Assembly: GCA_902797025.1 (NCBI GenBank)
Contig: CADBRN010000020.1
Coordinates: forward strand, 27,499 to 91,498
Direction: 5' to 3'
DNA length: 64,000 nt
DNA from: an uncultured Lachnospiraceae bacterium
GTDB lineage: Bacteria > Bacillota > Clostridia > Lachnospirales > Lachnospiraceae
A model generated the notes under the pieces. The model was not told the origin of the DNA, made no database searches, and was given only the letters and a program-made list of their open reading frames with translations. A program made the translations under genes and the position numbers. Shown here in pieces: positions 18,423-27,163 of this stretch. How positions within the stretch are numbered: position 1 is the first letter of the stretch; the number at the start of each line of letters is the position of its first letter.

Positions 18423-19835
18423 ATGGCAAAAGAGAAAAAAGGCGGCTTCAGTGGCCAGTTCGGATTTGTAATCGCAGCGGCCGGAAGTGCGGTGGGAGTC
18501 GGGAATATCTGGAGATTCCCGTATCTGGCGGCGCGCGACGGAGGCGGCCTGTTCCTGATTATCTATCTGATTCTGGTGGTGACGTTCGGATTTACACTTC
18601 TGACGTCAGATATCGCGATCGGAAGAAAGACGCAGAAAAGTTCAATTTACGCATATGCCCAGATGCGTCCGAAATGGAAATTTCTGGGAGTGATCACATT
18701 TCTCGTACCGGTTCTGATTATGACGTATTATGCGGTGATCGGCGGATGGATCACGAAGTATATTGTCGTTTATCTGATCGGAGACGGAGCCGCGGCAGCG
18801 GGGGACGGATACTTTACGGCCTTCATCACGTCGAAGGTATCTCCGGTTGTGTTCGGCCTCATCTTCATGCTGGTGACGGCGTTTATCGTCTACAACGGCG
18901 TGGAAAAAGGAATCGAGCGCTGCTCGAGGTTCATGATGCCGATTCTGTTTGTGATGATCATCATCATCGCGATTTACGCGCTGACCCTCTCCCATACGGG
19001 CGCGGACGGCGTGACACGGACCGGTCTTGAGGGATTTGCGTACTACCTGAAACCGGATCTTTCCGGTGTGACTCCTTCAAGATTTTTCTCGATTCTGCTT
19101 GACGCGATGGGACAGCTTTTCTTCTCCCTGAGTGTCTCGATGGGAATCATGATCACGTACGGATCTTACGTAAAGAAGGACGTCGATCTGAACCAGTCCG
19201 TCACACAGATCGAGATCTTCGATACCCTTGTCGCATTTCTCGCCGGAATGATGATCATCCCGTCGATTTATGTATTCTCCGGACTGGACGGTATGAATGC
19301 AGGCCCGAGCCTGATCTTCATCTCGCTGCCGAAGGTCTTCACGGCGATGGGAAAGATCGGTCCGGTGATCGCGGTTCTCTTCTTTGTGATGGCGGCATTT
19401 GCGGCTCTGACGTCCTGCGTCTCCGTCCTTGAGGCGATCACGGCGAACTGTATGGAGATCACGCACAAGCCACGTAAAAAAGTCACGCTGGTCCTCACGG
19501 TGATCTACTGCGTGATGACGGCGATCGTAGCGCTCGGGTACAGCATCTTCTATTTTGAGATCAAACTTCCGAACGGAGTGACCGGACAATTGCTCGACAT
19601 CATGGACTACGTCAGCAACAACCTGCTGATGCCGATCATTTCCCTGCTCTCGACGATTCTGATCGGATGGATCGTCGGACCGAAATGGGTCGCGGACGAG
19701 ATGGAGTATGGCGGAAAGAAGTTCCGCCGGAAAAGAATGTACTATGTCATGATCCGTTTTGTCTGCCCGATCATGATGTTCATTCTCTCCCTCCAGTCCA
19801 CCGGACTGCTGGCGAAGATCTTCGGATGGAACTGA
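18423..19835 (+). CDS. Neurotransmitter:sodium symporter (SNF family) transporter
   Basis: A 470-residue membrane protein with about eleven to twelve helices. The first helix carries the family sodium- and substrate-binding signature (GSAVGVGNIWRFPY followed by DGGG). Helix 6 and later segments (FFSLSVSMGIMITYGSY, the ALTSCVSVLEA region) match the bacterial amino-acid symporters such as MhsT and LeuT. It probably imports a hydrophobic amino acid or tryptophan-like compound with sodium. The protein is short at the C-terminus, as usual in bacterial members. A weak AAGGA precedes the ATG. The upstream CobL-like gene is likely co-transcribed. Confidence 0.93.
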   Translation: MAKEKKGGFSGQFGFVIAAAGSAVGVGNIWRFPYLAARDGGGLFLIIYLILVVTFGFTLLTSDIAIGRKTQKSSIYAYAQMRPKWKFLGVITFLVPVLIMTYYAVIGGWITKYIVVYLIGDGAAAAGDGYFTAFITSKVSPVVFGLIFMLVTAFIVYNGVEKGIERCSRFMMPILFVMIIIIAIYALTLSHTGADGVTRTGLEGFAYYLKPDLSGVTPSRFFSILLDAMGQLFFSLSVSMGIMITYGSYVKKDVDLNQSVTQIEIFDTLVAFLAGMMIIPSIYVFSGLDGMNAGPSLIFISLPKVFTAMGKIGPVIAVLFFVMAAFAALTSCVSVLEAITANCMEITHKPRKKVTLVLTVIYCVMTAIVALGYSIFYFEIKLPNGVTGQLLDIMDYVSNNLLMPIISLLSTILIGWIVGPKWVADEMEYGGKKFRRKRMYYVMIRFVCPIMMFILSLQSTGLLAKIFGWN

Positions 19836-19905
19836 TCATCCGAAGGGCCGGTGCCGCTTCCCGGCATGGGCAGTTTTCGTAAGAGACAGAAATAACGAGA
19901 AAAAG

Positions 19906-19974
19906 AAGGAACTGCTTCGGGTTCAGCAGGAGGAAAATCATTTCCCTGTACGGACATCGAAGCGGTTCCTTTTT
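19906..19974 (+). terminator. Probable terminator after the sodium symporter gene
   Basis: Arms AAGGAACTGCTTCG (19906-19919) and CGAAGCGGTTCCTT (19958-19971) pair with one G-U wobble across a 38-base loop, and five Ts follow. The loop is long for an intrinsic terminator, but it contains a smaller internal stem. The rest of the 309-base gap holds only the promoter listed next. Confidence 0.65.
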
Positions 19975-20092
19975 GTCTGCAGCTGTGATCTTCGATATGG
20001 AAAGTTTTCATCGACGATTTTCCGGATCACAAGCTGTCTGTTTCGCCAATCCTCGTATGGCAGAAGATTATTCGAAAATCTGTGCGGTCTTT

Positions 20093-20119
20093 TTGAAAGG
20101 CGGTGTGTGATGATATAAT
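20093..20119 (+). promoter_or_regulatory. Promoter of the phosphohexomutase gene
   Basis: A perfect extended -10 TGATATAAT (20111-20119) lies 15 bases after TTGAAA (20093-20098). The spacer is short, but the extended -10 compensates. Transcription would start near 20126, just before the ribosome site AAAGGAGG at 20133-20140. Confidence 0.65.
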
Positions 20120-20144
20120 GAAGGCACCAATCAAAGGAGGTGTG

Positions 20145-21845
20145 ATGCGGATGACGGCGGATGAAAGGTATGAGTACTGGCTGAAGAAGCTGCCGGTGGA
20201 TTCTCCTGCGCGCCTGGAGCTTCTTGGAATCGCGGGAAATGAGGCGGAGATCACGGATCGCTTCTATCAGGAGATCGCATTCGGAACGGCGGGGCTTCGG
20301 GGAATCTGCGGAGCCGGAACCAACCGGATGAATGAATTCACAGTCGGCAGGGCGACGCAGGGAATCGCGGATTACATTCTGACGGAGCCGGGCAGGGCAG
20401 AAAAAGGTGTGGTGATCGCCTACGACTGCCGGTACCACTCGAAAGAATTTTCGGAACTGGCTGCTGAGATCTTCGCGGGAAACGGCATCCGCGTGTATCT
20501 GTTTCCGGAAATGCGGCCGACGCCGGAGCTTTCGTTTGCGATCCGGCAGCTCGGCGCCGTCTCCGGTGTCAATATGACAGCGAGCCACAATCCGAAGGAA
20601 TACAACGGCTACAAGGTTTATTGGGAGGATGGAGCACAGATCTCGGGCGCGGTTTCGGATGGAATTCAGGACCGGATTATGAAGCTGGATCTGTTCGGAC
20701 GCTTTCCGGGGGTTCCCCTCGATGAAGCGGTCCGGTCGGGGTGTGTCGTCATGCTCGGAGCGGAGATGGACCGGCACTACCTCGATTACGTCGAATCGAT
20801 GGCGCAGCACGGAGGAGATTCGCTCTGGCTCGACGTACCGATTGTGTATACGCCCCTGAACGGCGCGGGAAGCATCCCGCTTCGGACGGTCATGGAGGAG
20901 CGCGGATTTACGAATTTCTCTCTTGTGCCGGAGCAGGCAGATCCGGATCCGGAATTTACGACGGTCGGCTACCCGAACCCGGAGGATCCCCGTGCGTTCC
21001 GTCTTGCTGAAAAGCTTGGGCATGAGAAACATGCGGCTGTGCTGATCGCGACAGATCCGGACAGCGACCGGATGGCTGTCGAAATCCCGGACGGAATGGG
21101 CGGGTGGACTCCGCTAAACGGAAATCAGACCGGCGCCCTTCTGATCGCTTACCTTGCGGAAAGTCAGAAACAAAATGGGACGCTGCCGGAAAAACCGGTC
21201 ATGATCAAATCCATCGTGACCGGCGATTTCGGCCGGGCAATCTGTGATGATTACGGGATCCGTGTCGTGGAAGCGCTGACCGGTTTCAAGAATATCTGCG
21301 GGAGAATTCCCGAGATGGAGAAGGAGGGTTACACGTATTTCTTCGGTTATGAGGAAAGTATCGGATGTGCGCCCGGCTCCGGCGTGCGGGACAAGGACGG
21401 CGTCTGCGCCGGCATGCTGGTCGCCGAGATGGCGGCTTTCTGCGCGGCAAAGGGGAATACACTCGCAGGGTATCTGGAAGAGCTGTACAGGAAATATGGA
21501 TATTTCGCGGAAAAGCAGATTTCGATCGTCCGGAAAGGGAAGAGCGGAGCGGAGGAGATTCGTGCGATGATGAGCCGGTTCCGGACAGAAAAACCGGAGC
21601 GGTTCGGATCGTTCCGGGTGAAGGAGGTCATCGATTTTCTTCACGGCCATGAGGATATCCCGCCGTCCGATGTCCTGATTTTCCGGATGACAGACGGAAG
21701 CTGGTTTGCGGTACGGCCGTCCGGAACGGAGCCGAAAATTAAATTTTATTATTATACGAAGGCAGCAGATAGGGAAACCGCACGGGACCTGGCGGAACAG
21801 CTGGCCGGGGCGGTGGAGAGCGGGCTGAAGGGATCAACGAATTGA
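20145..21845 (+). CDS. Phosphoglucomutase/phosphomannomutase family protein
   Basis: A 566-residue alpha-D-phosphohexomutase that interconverts sugar 1- and 6-phosphates in the cytoplasm, probably glucose phosphates, for glycogen, cell-wall or capsule precursors. All four domains are visible: the catalytic serine loop TASHNPKEYNGYKVY, the magnesium loop ATDPDSDRMAVE, the sugar-binding GYEESIGC and the phosphate-binding RPSGTEPKIKFYY. The length fits the PgcA type of Firmicutes. AAAGGAGG precedes two possible ATGs, at 20145 and 20151. It is a single-gene transcript; larE downstream has its own promoter. Confidence 0.95.
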   Translation: MRMTADERYEYWLKKLPVDSPARLELLGIAGNEAEITDRFYQEIAFGTAGLRGICGAGTNRMNEFTVGRATQGIADYILTEPGRAEKGVVIAYDCRYHSKEFSELAAEIFAGNGIRVYLFPEMRPTPELSFAIRQLGAVSGVNMTASHNPKEYNGYKVYWEDGAQISGAVSDGIQDRIMKLDLFGRFPGVPLDEAVRSGCVVMLGAEMDRHYLDYVESMAQHGGDSLWLDVPIVYTPLNGAGSIPLRTVMEERGFTNFSLVPEQADPDPEFTTVGYPNPEDPRAFRLAEKLGHEKHAAVLIATDPDSDRMAVEIPDGMGGWTPLNGNQTGALLIAYLAESQKQNGTLPEKPVMIKSIVTGDFGRAICDDYGIRVVEALTGFKNICGRIPEMEKEGYTYFFGYEESIGCAPGSGVRDKDGVCAGMLVAEMAAFCAAKGNTLAGYLEELYRKYGYFAEKQISIVRKGKSGAEEIRAMMSRFRTEKPERFGSFRVKEVIDFLHGHEDIPPSDVLIFRMTDGSWFAVRPSGTEPKIKFYYYTKAADRETARDLAEQLAGAVESGLKGSTN

Positions 21846-21870
21846 ACCGGCCGTCGTCTGCATTCTGCGT

Positions 21871-21899
21871 TTGTGTCCTTTGCTGAAATTTGTTAGAAT
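21871..21899 (+). promoter_or_regulatory. Promoter of the lar genes, giving a leaderless or near-leaderless start
   Basis: TTGTGT (21871-21876), a 17-base spacer and TAGAAT (21894-21899) with a TG one base before it. The larE ATG is at 21906, seven bases after the -10. Transcription would begin at or within a base or two of the start codon. Confidence 0.55.
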
Positions 21900-21905
21900 A
21901 GGCAC

Positions 21906-22847
21906 ATGACTGAATTAATTGATAAATATAAAAAATTAAATACGATTCTGCGTGACATGGGATCCGTCGCGGTGGCCTTTTCCGGCGGCGTGGATTCTAC
22001 TTTTCTCGCACGGGCTGCGCACGATGTGCTCGGAGACCGGATGATCGCCGTGACGCTTCTGGCGATTCCCGGTTCGGAACGTGAGGTGCAGGATGCCGTG
22101 GCATTGTGCAAAAAGGAAGACATTCCGCAGATCACGATCCGGCAGGATGCACTGTCGATTCCGGGGTTTGCGGAAAATCCGCCGGACCGGTGTTATATCT
22201 GTAAACGGAGCCTCTTCTCCCGGGTAATTGATTTTGCGGAGAAACAAAACATTCGGTTTGTGGCGGAGGGTACGAATGTGGACGACGGGGCGGATTACCG
22301 GCCGGGGATGCGTGCACTTTTGGAACTCGGTGTCCGCAGTCCGCTCAGAGAGGCGGGACTGACGAAGGCAGATATCCGGGAACTTTCGAGGCAGCTGGGT
22401 CTTCCGACCTGGAACAAGCCGTCGGCTGCCTGCCTCGCGTCCCGGTTTGCCTACGGGGAAACGATCACGGAAGAGAAAATACGGATGGCGGCGAGGGCAG
22501 AGGAATATCTGCACGGACTCGGGTTTGGTCAGCTTCGCGTAAGAATGCATGGCACAATCGCGCGGATCGAGCTGATGCCGGACGAACTTGACCGGCTCAT
22601 GAACCGCACGCTCAGGGAGAAGGTCTTCGAGAAGTTCAAGGAGATCGGTTTCTCCTATGTTACCGCAGATCTTGCGGGATACCGGATGGGAAGCATGAAC
22701 GAGGTGCTGAATCGGGAGAAGAACGGTGCGCTGAATCGGGAGAAGAACGGTGCGCTGAATCGGGAACAGAACGGTGCGCTGAATCCGAAAAAGGATAATG
22801 CGCTGAATCCGGAGATGGTGGATGTGCAGGAAGGACAGGGCCGCTGA
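21906..22847 (+). CDS. larE: LarE, ATP-dependent sacrificial sulfur transferase
   Basis: Builds the two sulfurs of the nickel-pincer nucleotide cofactor: it adenylates a pyridinium biscarboxylate mononucleotide and donates sulfur from a cysteine or a cluster. The 313-residue protein has the PP-loop SGGVDST at residues 25-31, the family region PPDRCYICK and, near residue 178, the SAACLASR segment with the cysteine used in this family. The last 45 residues are unusual: an eight-residue unit (LNREKNGA) repeats about five times beyond the normal end of the family. The start codon has no ribosome site, in line with the leaderless promoter. The stop overlaps the larB start by one base. Confidence 0.95.
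   Translation: MTELIDKYKKLNTILRDMGSVAVAFSGGVDSTFLARAAHDVLGDRMIAVTLLAIPGSEREVQDAVALCKKEDIPQITIRQDALSIPGFAENPPDRCYICKRSLFSRVIDFAEKQNIRFVAEGTNVDDGADYRPGMRALLELGVRSPLREAGLTKADIRELSRQLGLPTWNKPSAACLASRFAYGETITEEKIRMAARAEEYLHGLGFGQLRVRMHGTIARIELMPDELDRLMNRTLREKVFEKFKEIGFSYVTADLAGYRMGSMNEVLNREKNGALNREKNGALNREQNGALNPKKDNALNPEMVDVQEGQGR
22707..22826 (+). repeat. 24-base tandem repeat in the 3' end of larE
   Basis: Five consecutive 24-base units. The first two are identical, the third differs by two bases, and the fourth and fifth are degenerate. They encode LNREKNGA, LNREKNGA, LNREQNGA, LNPKKDNA and LNPEMVDV. The length is a multiple of three, so copy number can change without a frameshift. Confidence 0.95.
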
Positions 22848-23602
22848 TGGATACGAGGGAGCTGCTGGAACAGGTTAAAAACGGACGGGTTTCGATCGAT
22901 GAGGCGGAGCGTTATCTCGGAAGAAAGCCGGTCGATGATCTCGGATTCGCAAAGCTGGACCTGAACCGGGAGACACGGTCGGGGTTTCCGGAGGTGGTCT
23001 TCTGCAGCGGAAAGAAGGATGAGTTTCTCGCGTCTATTTTCCGGAGACTGTACGAACAAAACGGCGAGGTGTTCGGGACGAGAGCGGACGCGCATCAGTA
23101 TGAGGTTGTCAGGAAAGTGCTGCCGGAGGTCGAATACGATGAGACGTCACGCATCCTGAAGATTGAGAAGAGTGAAAAGAAGCATGTCGGCATGGTGGCG
23201 GTCTGCACGGCGGGGACGGCGGATATACCGGTTGCGGAGGAAGCGGCGCAGACGGCGGAGTTTTTCGGGTCGCACGTCGACCGCATCTATGATGTAGGTG
23301 TCAGCGGCATTCACCGTCTGCTCGCGAAAACGGATACAATCCAGAGGGCGAATGTGGTTGTCGCGGTCGCGGGTATGGAGGGAGCGCTCGCAAGCGTGAT
23401 CGGCGGACTTGTCCGGAATCCGGTGATCGCCGTTCCGACATCGGTCGGGTACGGCGCGAGTATGCACGGGCTTTCCGCTCTCCTTACGATGATCAATTCC
23501 TGCGCAAACGGCATCGCGGTCGTCAACATCGACAACGGGTATGGCGCGGGTTACGTCGCGACCCAGATCAACCGGCTTGCGGCGGGAGTGGGCAGAGAAT
23601 AA
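22847..23602 (+). CDS. larB: LarB, pyridinium-3,5-biscarboxylate mononucleotide synthase
   Basis: Carries out the first step of nickel-pincer cofactor synthesis: carboxylation and hydrolysis of nicotinic acid adenine dinucleotide. The 251-residue protein has the PurE-like domain typical of LarB. The segments VCTAGTADIPVAEEA, DVGVSGIHRLL, VAGMEGALASVIGGL and VPTSVGYGAS are diagnostic. The N-terminal 90 residues (LLEQVKNGRVSIDEA, GFPEVVFCSGK) match the family. It overlaps larE by one base, and larC follows after 72 bases, so the three form one operon. Confidence 0.96.
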   Translation: MDTRELLEQVKNGRVSIDEAERYLGRKPVDDLGFAKLDLNRETRSGFPEVVFCSGKKDEFLASIFRRLYEQNGEVFGTRADAHQYEVVRKVLPEVEYDETSRILKIEKSEKKHVGMVAVCTAGTADIPVAEEAAQTAEFFGSHVDRIYDVGVSGIHRLLAKTDTIQRANVVVAVAGMEGALASVIGGLVRNPVIAVPTSVGYGASMHGLSALLTMINSCANGIAVVNIDNGYGAGYVATQINRLAAGVGRE

Positions 23603-23674
23603 GCCGGCCGGATTCTGAAGGAGAGGACAGAGAACAGGCAGGCCGTTTCGAATATACAAAGGGAAAATGACTTC

Positions 23675-24985
23675 ATGGCAAAAAATACATTATATCTGGA
23701 CTGCGCGTCCGGAATCAGCGGTGATATGTTCGTCGCCGCGCTTCTGGATCTCGGCGCGGATGAAAAAAAAGTGAGGCGGGCGCTCGCGGGGATACCGGGC
23801 GGACATTTTGAAATCCGGATCAGCCGTGTCGAAAAAAGCGGGATTGACTGCTGTGATTTTGACGTGGTACTTGATGCGGAGCACGAAACGCATGATCACG
23901 ACATGGAGTATCTCTACGGGAAGTCCGGAGATGGAAATGAGTGTATCGGTGATCACCATGGCGAAAAGCACCATCATGAGGGTGATCATGATCACGAGCA
24001 CACGCACCGGACGCTTGCTGAGGTTCTGGATATTTTGGACGGCTGTGAGATGACAGAGAATGCGCGTGCCCTTGCGGGGCGGATTTTCCGGATTCTTGCG
24101 GATGCGGAAGCGAGGGCTCACGGCAGGACGGAGCAGACCGTCCGCTTTCATGAGGTCGGTGCGATCGATTCCATCGCGGATATCGTGGCGGCGGCAGTCT
24201 GTTTTGATGATCTTGCCGTCGAAAAGGTATACTGTACGCCGCTGTTCGAGGGGAGTGGAATGATCCGTTGTGCCCACGGATTTCTCCCGGTCCCGGTTCC
24301 TGCCGTAGCGAATATCATCGCAGCGGGCAGTCTGAAGTTGAACATCGATCCGGACACGCAGGGAGAGTTCGTCACGCCGACAGGGGCGGCGATCGCATCG
24401 GCAATTGTCACGGAATCTTCGAAAGCGGGTTCGTTTTCTGTGAAGAAAATCGGGCTTGGTGCGGGGAAACGGCTGTACAGCCGGCCGAACTTTCTAAGAG
24501 TGCTTCTGATTGAGGAGGAGAAGGGCTTGTCCCCGGAAGGAGAAGGCGGCGGTACGCCGGAATCGGTCTGGATGCTGGAGTCGGATATTGATGATACGGA
24601 GGGTGAGGCGTTCGGCTATCTTCTGGAGCGGCTCATGGACGAGGGAGCGCTCGATGCGCATTTTCTTCCTGTATATATGAAAAAAAACCGGCCGGCTTAC
24701 CAGCTTCAGGTCCTCTGCACAGAAAAGCTGCGGAAAAAACTCGAGCAGATCATCTTCCGCGAGACGACGACGATCGGAATCCGGCGGGTGAGAATGGACC
24801 GGACCGTGCTGACGCGCACGGAGCGCGAAGTAGAGACGGGATACGGGACATCGCGCGTAAAAATCACCCGGGTCGATGGAAAAGAGCGGATCGATCCGGA
24901 ATACGAAAGCGTCTGTGAGCTCTGCGCGAAGACGGGATTCTCATTTGCGGAATGCAGAGCGATCATCCTTCATGCGGCAGAATGA
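23675..24985 (+). CDS. larC: LarC, nickel insertase for the pincer cofactor
   Basis: Inserts nickel into the dithiolated pincer nucleotide, using CTP. The gene is a single open frame of 436 residues, whereas Lactobacillus plantarum needs a programmed frameshift to join LarC1 and LarC2. The N-terminus (LYLDCASGISGDMFVAALLDLG) and FHEVGAIDSIADIV are family hallmarks. Residues 70-112 are a histidine-rich loop (HETHDHD, then GDHHGEKHHHEGDHDHEHTH) suited to holding nickel. The C-terminal CTP-binding part contains LESDIDDTEGEAFGYLLERL. AAAGGGAAAA precedes the ATG. No larA, the usual client, lies in the window. Confidence 0.96.
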   Translation: MAKNTLYLDCASGISGDMFVAALLDLGADEKKVRRALAGIPGGHFEIRISRVEKSGIDCCDFDVVLDAEHETHDHDMEYLYGKSGDGNECIGDHHGEKHHHEGDHDHEHTHRTLAEVLDILDGCEMTENARALAGRIFRILADAEARAHGRTEQTVRFHEVGAIDSIADIVAAAVCFDDLAVEKVYCTPLFEGSGMIRCAHGFLPVPVPAVANIIAAGSLKLNIDPDTQGEFVTPTGAAIASAIVTESSKAGSFSVKKIGLGAGKRLYSRPNFLRVLLIEEEKGLSPEGEGGGTPESVWMLESDIDDTEGEAFGYLLERLMDEGALDAHFLPVYMKKNRPAYQLQVLCTEKLRKKLEQIIFRETTTIGIRRVRMDRTVLTRTEREVETGYGTSRVKITRVDGKERIDPEYESVCELCAKTGFSFAECRAIILHAAE

Positions 24986-25005
24986 TCGGTTCGGATAATT
25001 TCTTT

Positions 25006-25021
25006 GCTGCTGATCAGCAGC
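25006..25021. repeat. Perfect 16-base palindrome in the gap after larC
   Basis: GCTGCTGATCAGCAGC is a perfect palindrome just after larC, followed by a second one, AGCTGCAGCT (25024-25033), and further GCTGCA copies to 25056. No T-run follows. In the 419-base gap the only other features are the terminator at 25125-25160 and the promoter at 25343-25371; I see no gene. Confidence 0.6.
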
Positions 25022-25124
25022 TTAGCTGCAGCTGTCTTATCTGAATCAGCTGCATAGAGCGGGGATGATGAGTTAAAGAAGAACAGATCCATGCATTTAT
25101 AGAGGGTTTTCGTTCAATTAGAAC

Positions 25125-25160
25125 AGAAAAAGAGGTTTCCTTTCGGAAACCTCTTTTTCT
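25125..25160 (+). terminator. Terminator ending the lar operon
   Basis: A 16-base perfect stem (AGAAAAAGAGGTTTCC with GGAAACCTCTTTTTCT) and a four-base loop. The T-run is within the 3' arm. It works in both directions in principle, but only the lar operon reads into it. Confidence 0.9.
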
Positions 25161-25342
25161 AGGAAGGAGAACCCGATTTTCATCGGTATATGAAAAAGAA
25201 AGAACAAATCTTTGGTACTTGCTTCATTTGATGGTTTTAGTATAGGGGCGAATTGTGTTACGTGAATGATGAAATTGTAAACAAATCATGAATGGGGTGT
25301 TATTAAATTTTGTCCGGGGCGGGTAAGAATCCCGGAATATGA

Positions 25343-25371
25343 TTGACATAATGTAGTGATCGTGATAAATT
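25343..25371 (+). promoter_or_regulatory. Promoter of the Ser/Thr kinase locus
   Basis: A perfect -35 TTGACA (25343-25348), a 17-base spacer and TAAATT (25366-25371). The kinase start codon is 34 bases downstream, with AAAGGGGGC in between. Confidence 0.65.
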
Positions 25372-25404
25372 AGAGGTAGACATAATGAAAGGGGGCGTTC
25401 CGCT

Positions 25405-27162
25405 ATGCCTCGTGAGCTGGGAATGATCATCGGCGGAAAGTATAGAATCTGCAGGGTGATCGGAAGAGGCGCCGCATCGTGTGTCTATCTCGCGGAAGAC
25501 ATCCGGCTTGGCGCGAAATGGGCGGTCAAGGAGGTTTTTCCCGGGAAAATGGCAGATGAGAAACGTCTCGCGGGAGTGATCGCCGAGGCCTGTCTTCTGA
25601 AAAGTCTGAATCATCCTGCGCTTCCGCGTATTGTGGATCTGATCTATGGGGAGCAGTCAATCCTGATCATAATGGATTTTATTGACGGACGGCCGCTTGA
25701 TCGTGTACTTGCGTCGGAAGGGCCGCCGGATGCCGTCACAGCGATGGATTGGACGGTCCAGATCGCGGAGATACTGGATTATCTGCATAATCAGGATCCG
25801 CCGGTGATTTATCGGGACCTGAAGCCGGCAAATCTGATCCTTGACGGAAGCGGAAGGATCCGGATGATCGATTTTAATGCCGCGCGCCGCTACCGGCCGG
25901 GAAAGACGAGAGATACCGAGCCTTTGGGAACACGGGGATATGCGCCTCCCGAGCAGTACGGGACAGCCCAGACCGATGCGCGGTCGGATCTTTTCGCGCT
26001 CGGCGTGATGATCGGACAATTCTGCGGTTCAGATAGAACCGGGATTCTTTTTGAAGCCTCCAGAAGGTGCAGTGAGAACGATCCGGATGATCGTTTCCAG
26101 AGCGCCGCGGAGCTGATTTCATTTCTAAAAGGGAAAGACGGCCGGACTGTTTTGAAAAGACGGCCGGTTTCAATCCGTCTTGTTTTGCTGACGCTGGCGG
26201 CGTCGGCGGTATTTCTGATCGGCGGAATATTCTTCCGCGCATTATCCGCATTTACAATCGAATCCGCTTACAGGCACGCTCTGATCATGGACAGGACCGC
26301 AACTCCGGAGGAGAGGGAGGAGCGTCTCTATGAAGCGATCCGCATGAAACCGGAAAATCCGGACGCATATCTCGCACTGATCACATTTTATGAAAACCGG
26401 AGATCCATCAGCGAGAAGCAGAGCCGCCGTTTGAGGTCGTGTCTTCTGGAACATGCATCGGCGCTGAAAATTCCGGACATCGCCGGCCATTCCGAATTGC
26501 AGGTCAATCGCGGTTTGTCGGGAATGCAGGTCCGTGACGCTGGTTCAGAAACACAGTTCCGTGACGATGGATCGGGAATCCGTGAAAAATCCGCAGAGAA
26601 GAAGATCCCGGCGCGCTCCGGTGAAATACTTTACCGCGCGGCACTGCTCCATTTTTTTGCATATCGTGGAAGCGGAGGATCCTTATCGGATGCGGCCGGA
26701 CGTGCGCTATCCGCAGATTTTTTCTTTTCACCGCTGGCCGAATCATCCCCCGCGGATCAGAAGGCCGGCAGGATCATCCGGCAGTCCGTCTGTTTTCACC
26801 AAATCTGTTCCTTCCTTTCGGAATATGTCTCCAACCTGTCCTATCTGTCCGCCCCGGATGCTTCCGCGTTTGCAGAACTTCTTTCCGCCGCGGAAGGGTG
26901 CGTTGACTCAGTCGTATCCGGGGAAATTGCGCCGACTCAGTATGCCGCGCTGTCGCTTCTTTCGGAAATTTCCGGAGTACTGTGCGAATACCGGGAAGGT
27001 ATCGCGGCAGATAATGAAAATGCGGTAAAACTGCAGGCGCTTATGGACAAGATGGAGAATGATCTCTCCTGTGTACAGCCGGATACCGGGAGAAACCGGG
27101 CGCTTCTTGAGAATGTGGAAGAAACAGTCCGGGATATTGTGTCTGAAATGGGGGAAAAGTAA
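25405..27162 (+). CDS. Membrane-anchored Hanks-type Ser/Thr protein kinase
   Basis: A 585-residue kinase with the catalytic domain inside the cell (residues 10-240). It has the glycine loop GRGAASCV, ATP-binding Lys42 (WAVKEVF), the catalytic loop YRDLKPAN with Asp138, the metal loop DFN at 156-158 in place of DFG, and APPEQYG. One membrane helix follows (about 257-278). The outer part, about 300 residues, begins with a TPR-like stretch (EERLYEAIRMKPENPDAYLAL) and then lacks recognisable motifs; it has no PASTA domains, unlike PrkC. The next two genes follow with overlap or a one-base gap and are probable partners or substrates. A start at 25423 is possible. Confidence 0.9.
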   Translation: MPRELGMIIGGKYRICRVIGRGAASCVYLAEDIRLGAKWAVKEVFPGKMADEKRLAGVIAEACLLKSLNHPALPRIVDLIYGEQSILIIMDFIDGRPLDRVLASEGPPDAVTAMDWTVQIAEILDYLHNQDPPVIYRDLKPANLILDGSGRIRMIDFNAARRYRPGKTRDTEPLGTRGYAPPEQYGTAQTDARSDLFALGVMIGQFCGSDRTGILFEASRRCSENDPDDRFQSAAELISFLKGKDGRTVLKRRPVSIRLVLLTLAASAVFLIGGIFFRALSAFTIESAYRHALIMDRTATPEEREERLYEAIRMKPENPDAYLALITFYENRRSISEKQSRRLRSCLLEHASALKIPDIAGHSELQVNRGLSGMQVRDAGSETQFRDDGSGIREKSAEKKIPARSGEILYRAALLHFFAYRGSGGSLSDAAGRALSADFFFSPLAESSPADQKAGRIIRQSVCFHQICSFLSEYVSNLSYLSAPDASAFAELLSAAEGCVDSVVSGEIAPTQYAALSLLSEISGVLCEYREGIAADNENAVKLQALMDKMENDLSCVQPDTGRNRALLENVEETVRDIVSEMGEK

Positions 27163-27163
27163 G

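Noticed and set aside
24986-25404. tRNA or small gene in the gap after larC
   Set aside because: No cloverleaf, CCA end or ribosome-site-led frame was found; palindromes, a terminator and a promoter explain what can be seen.
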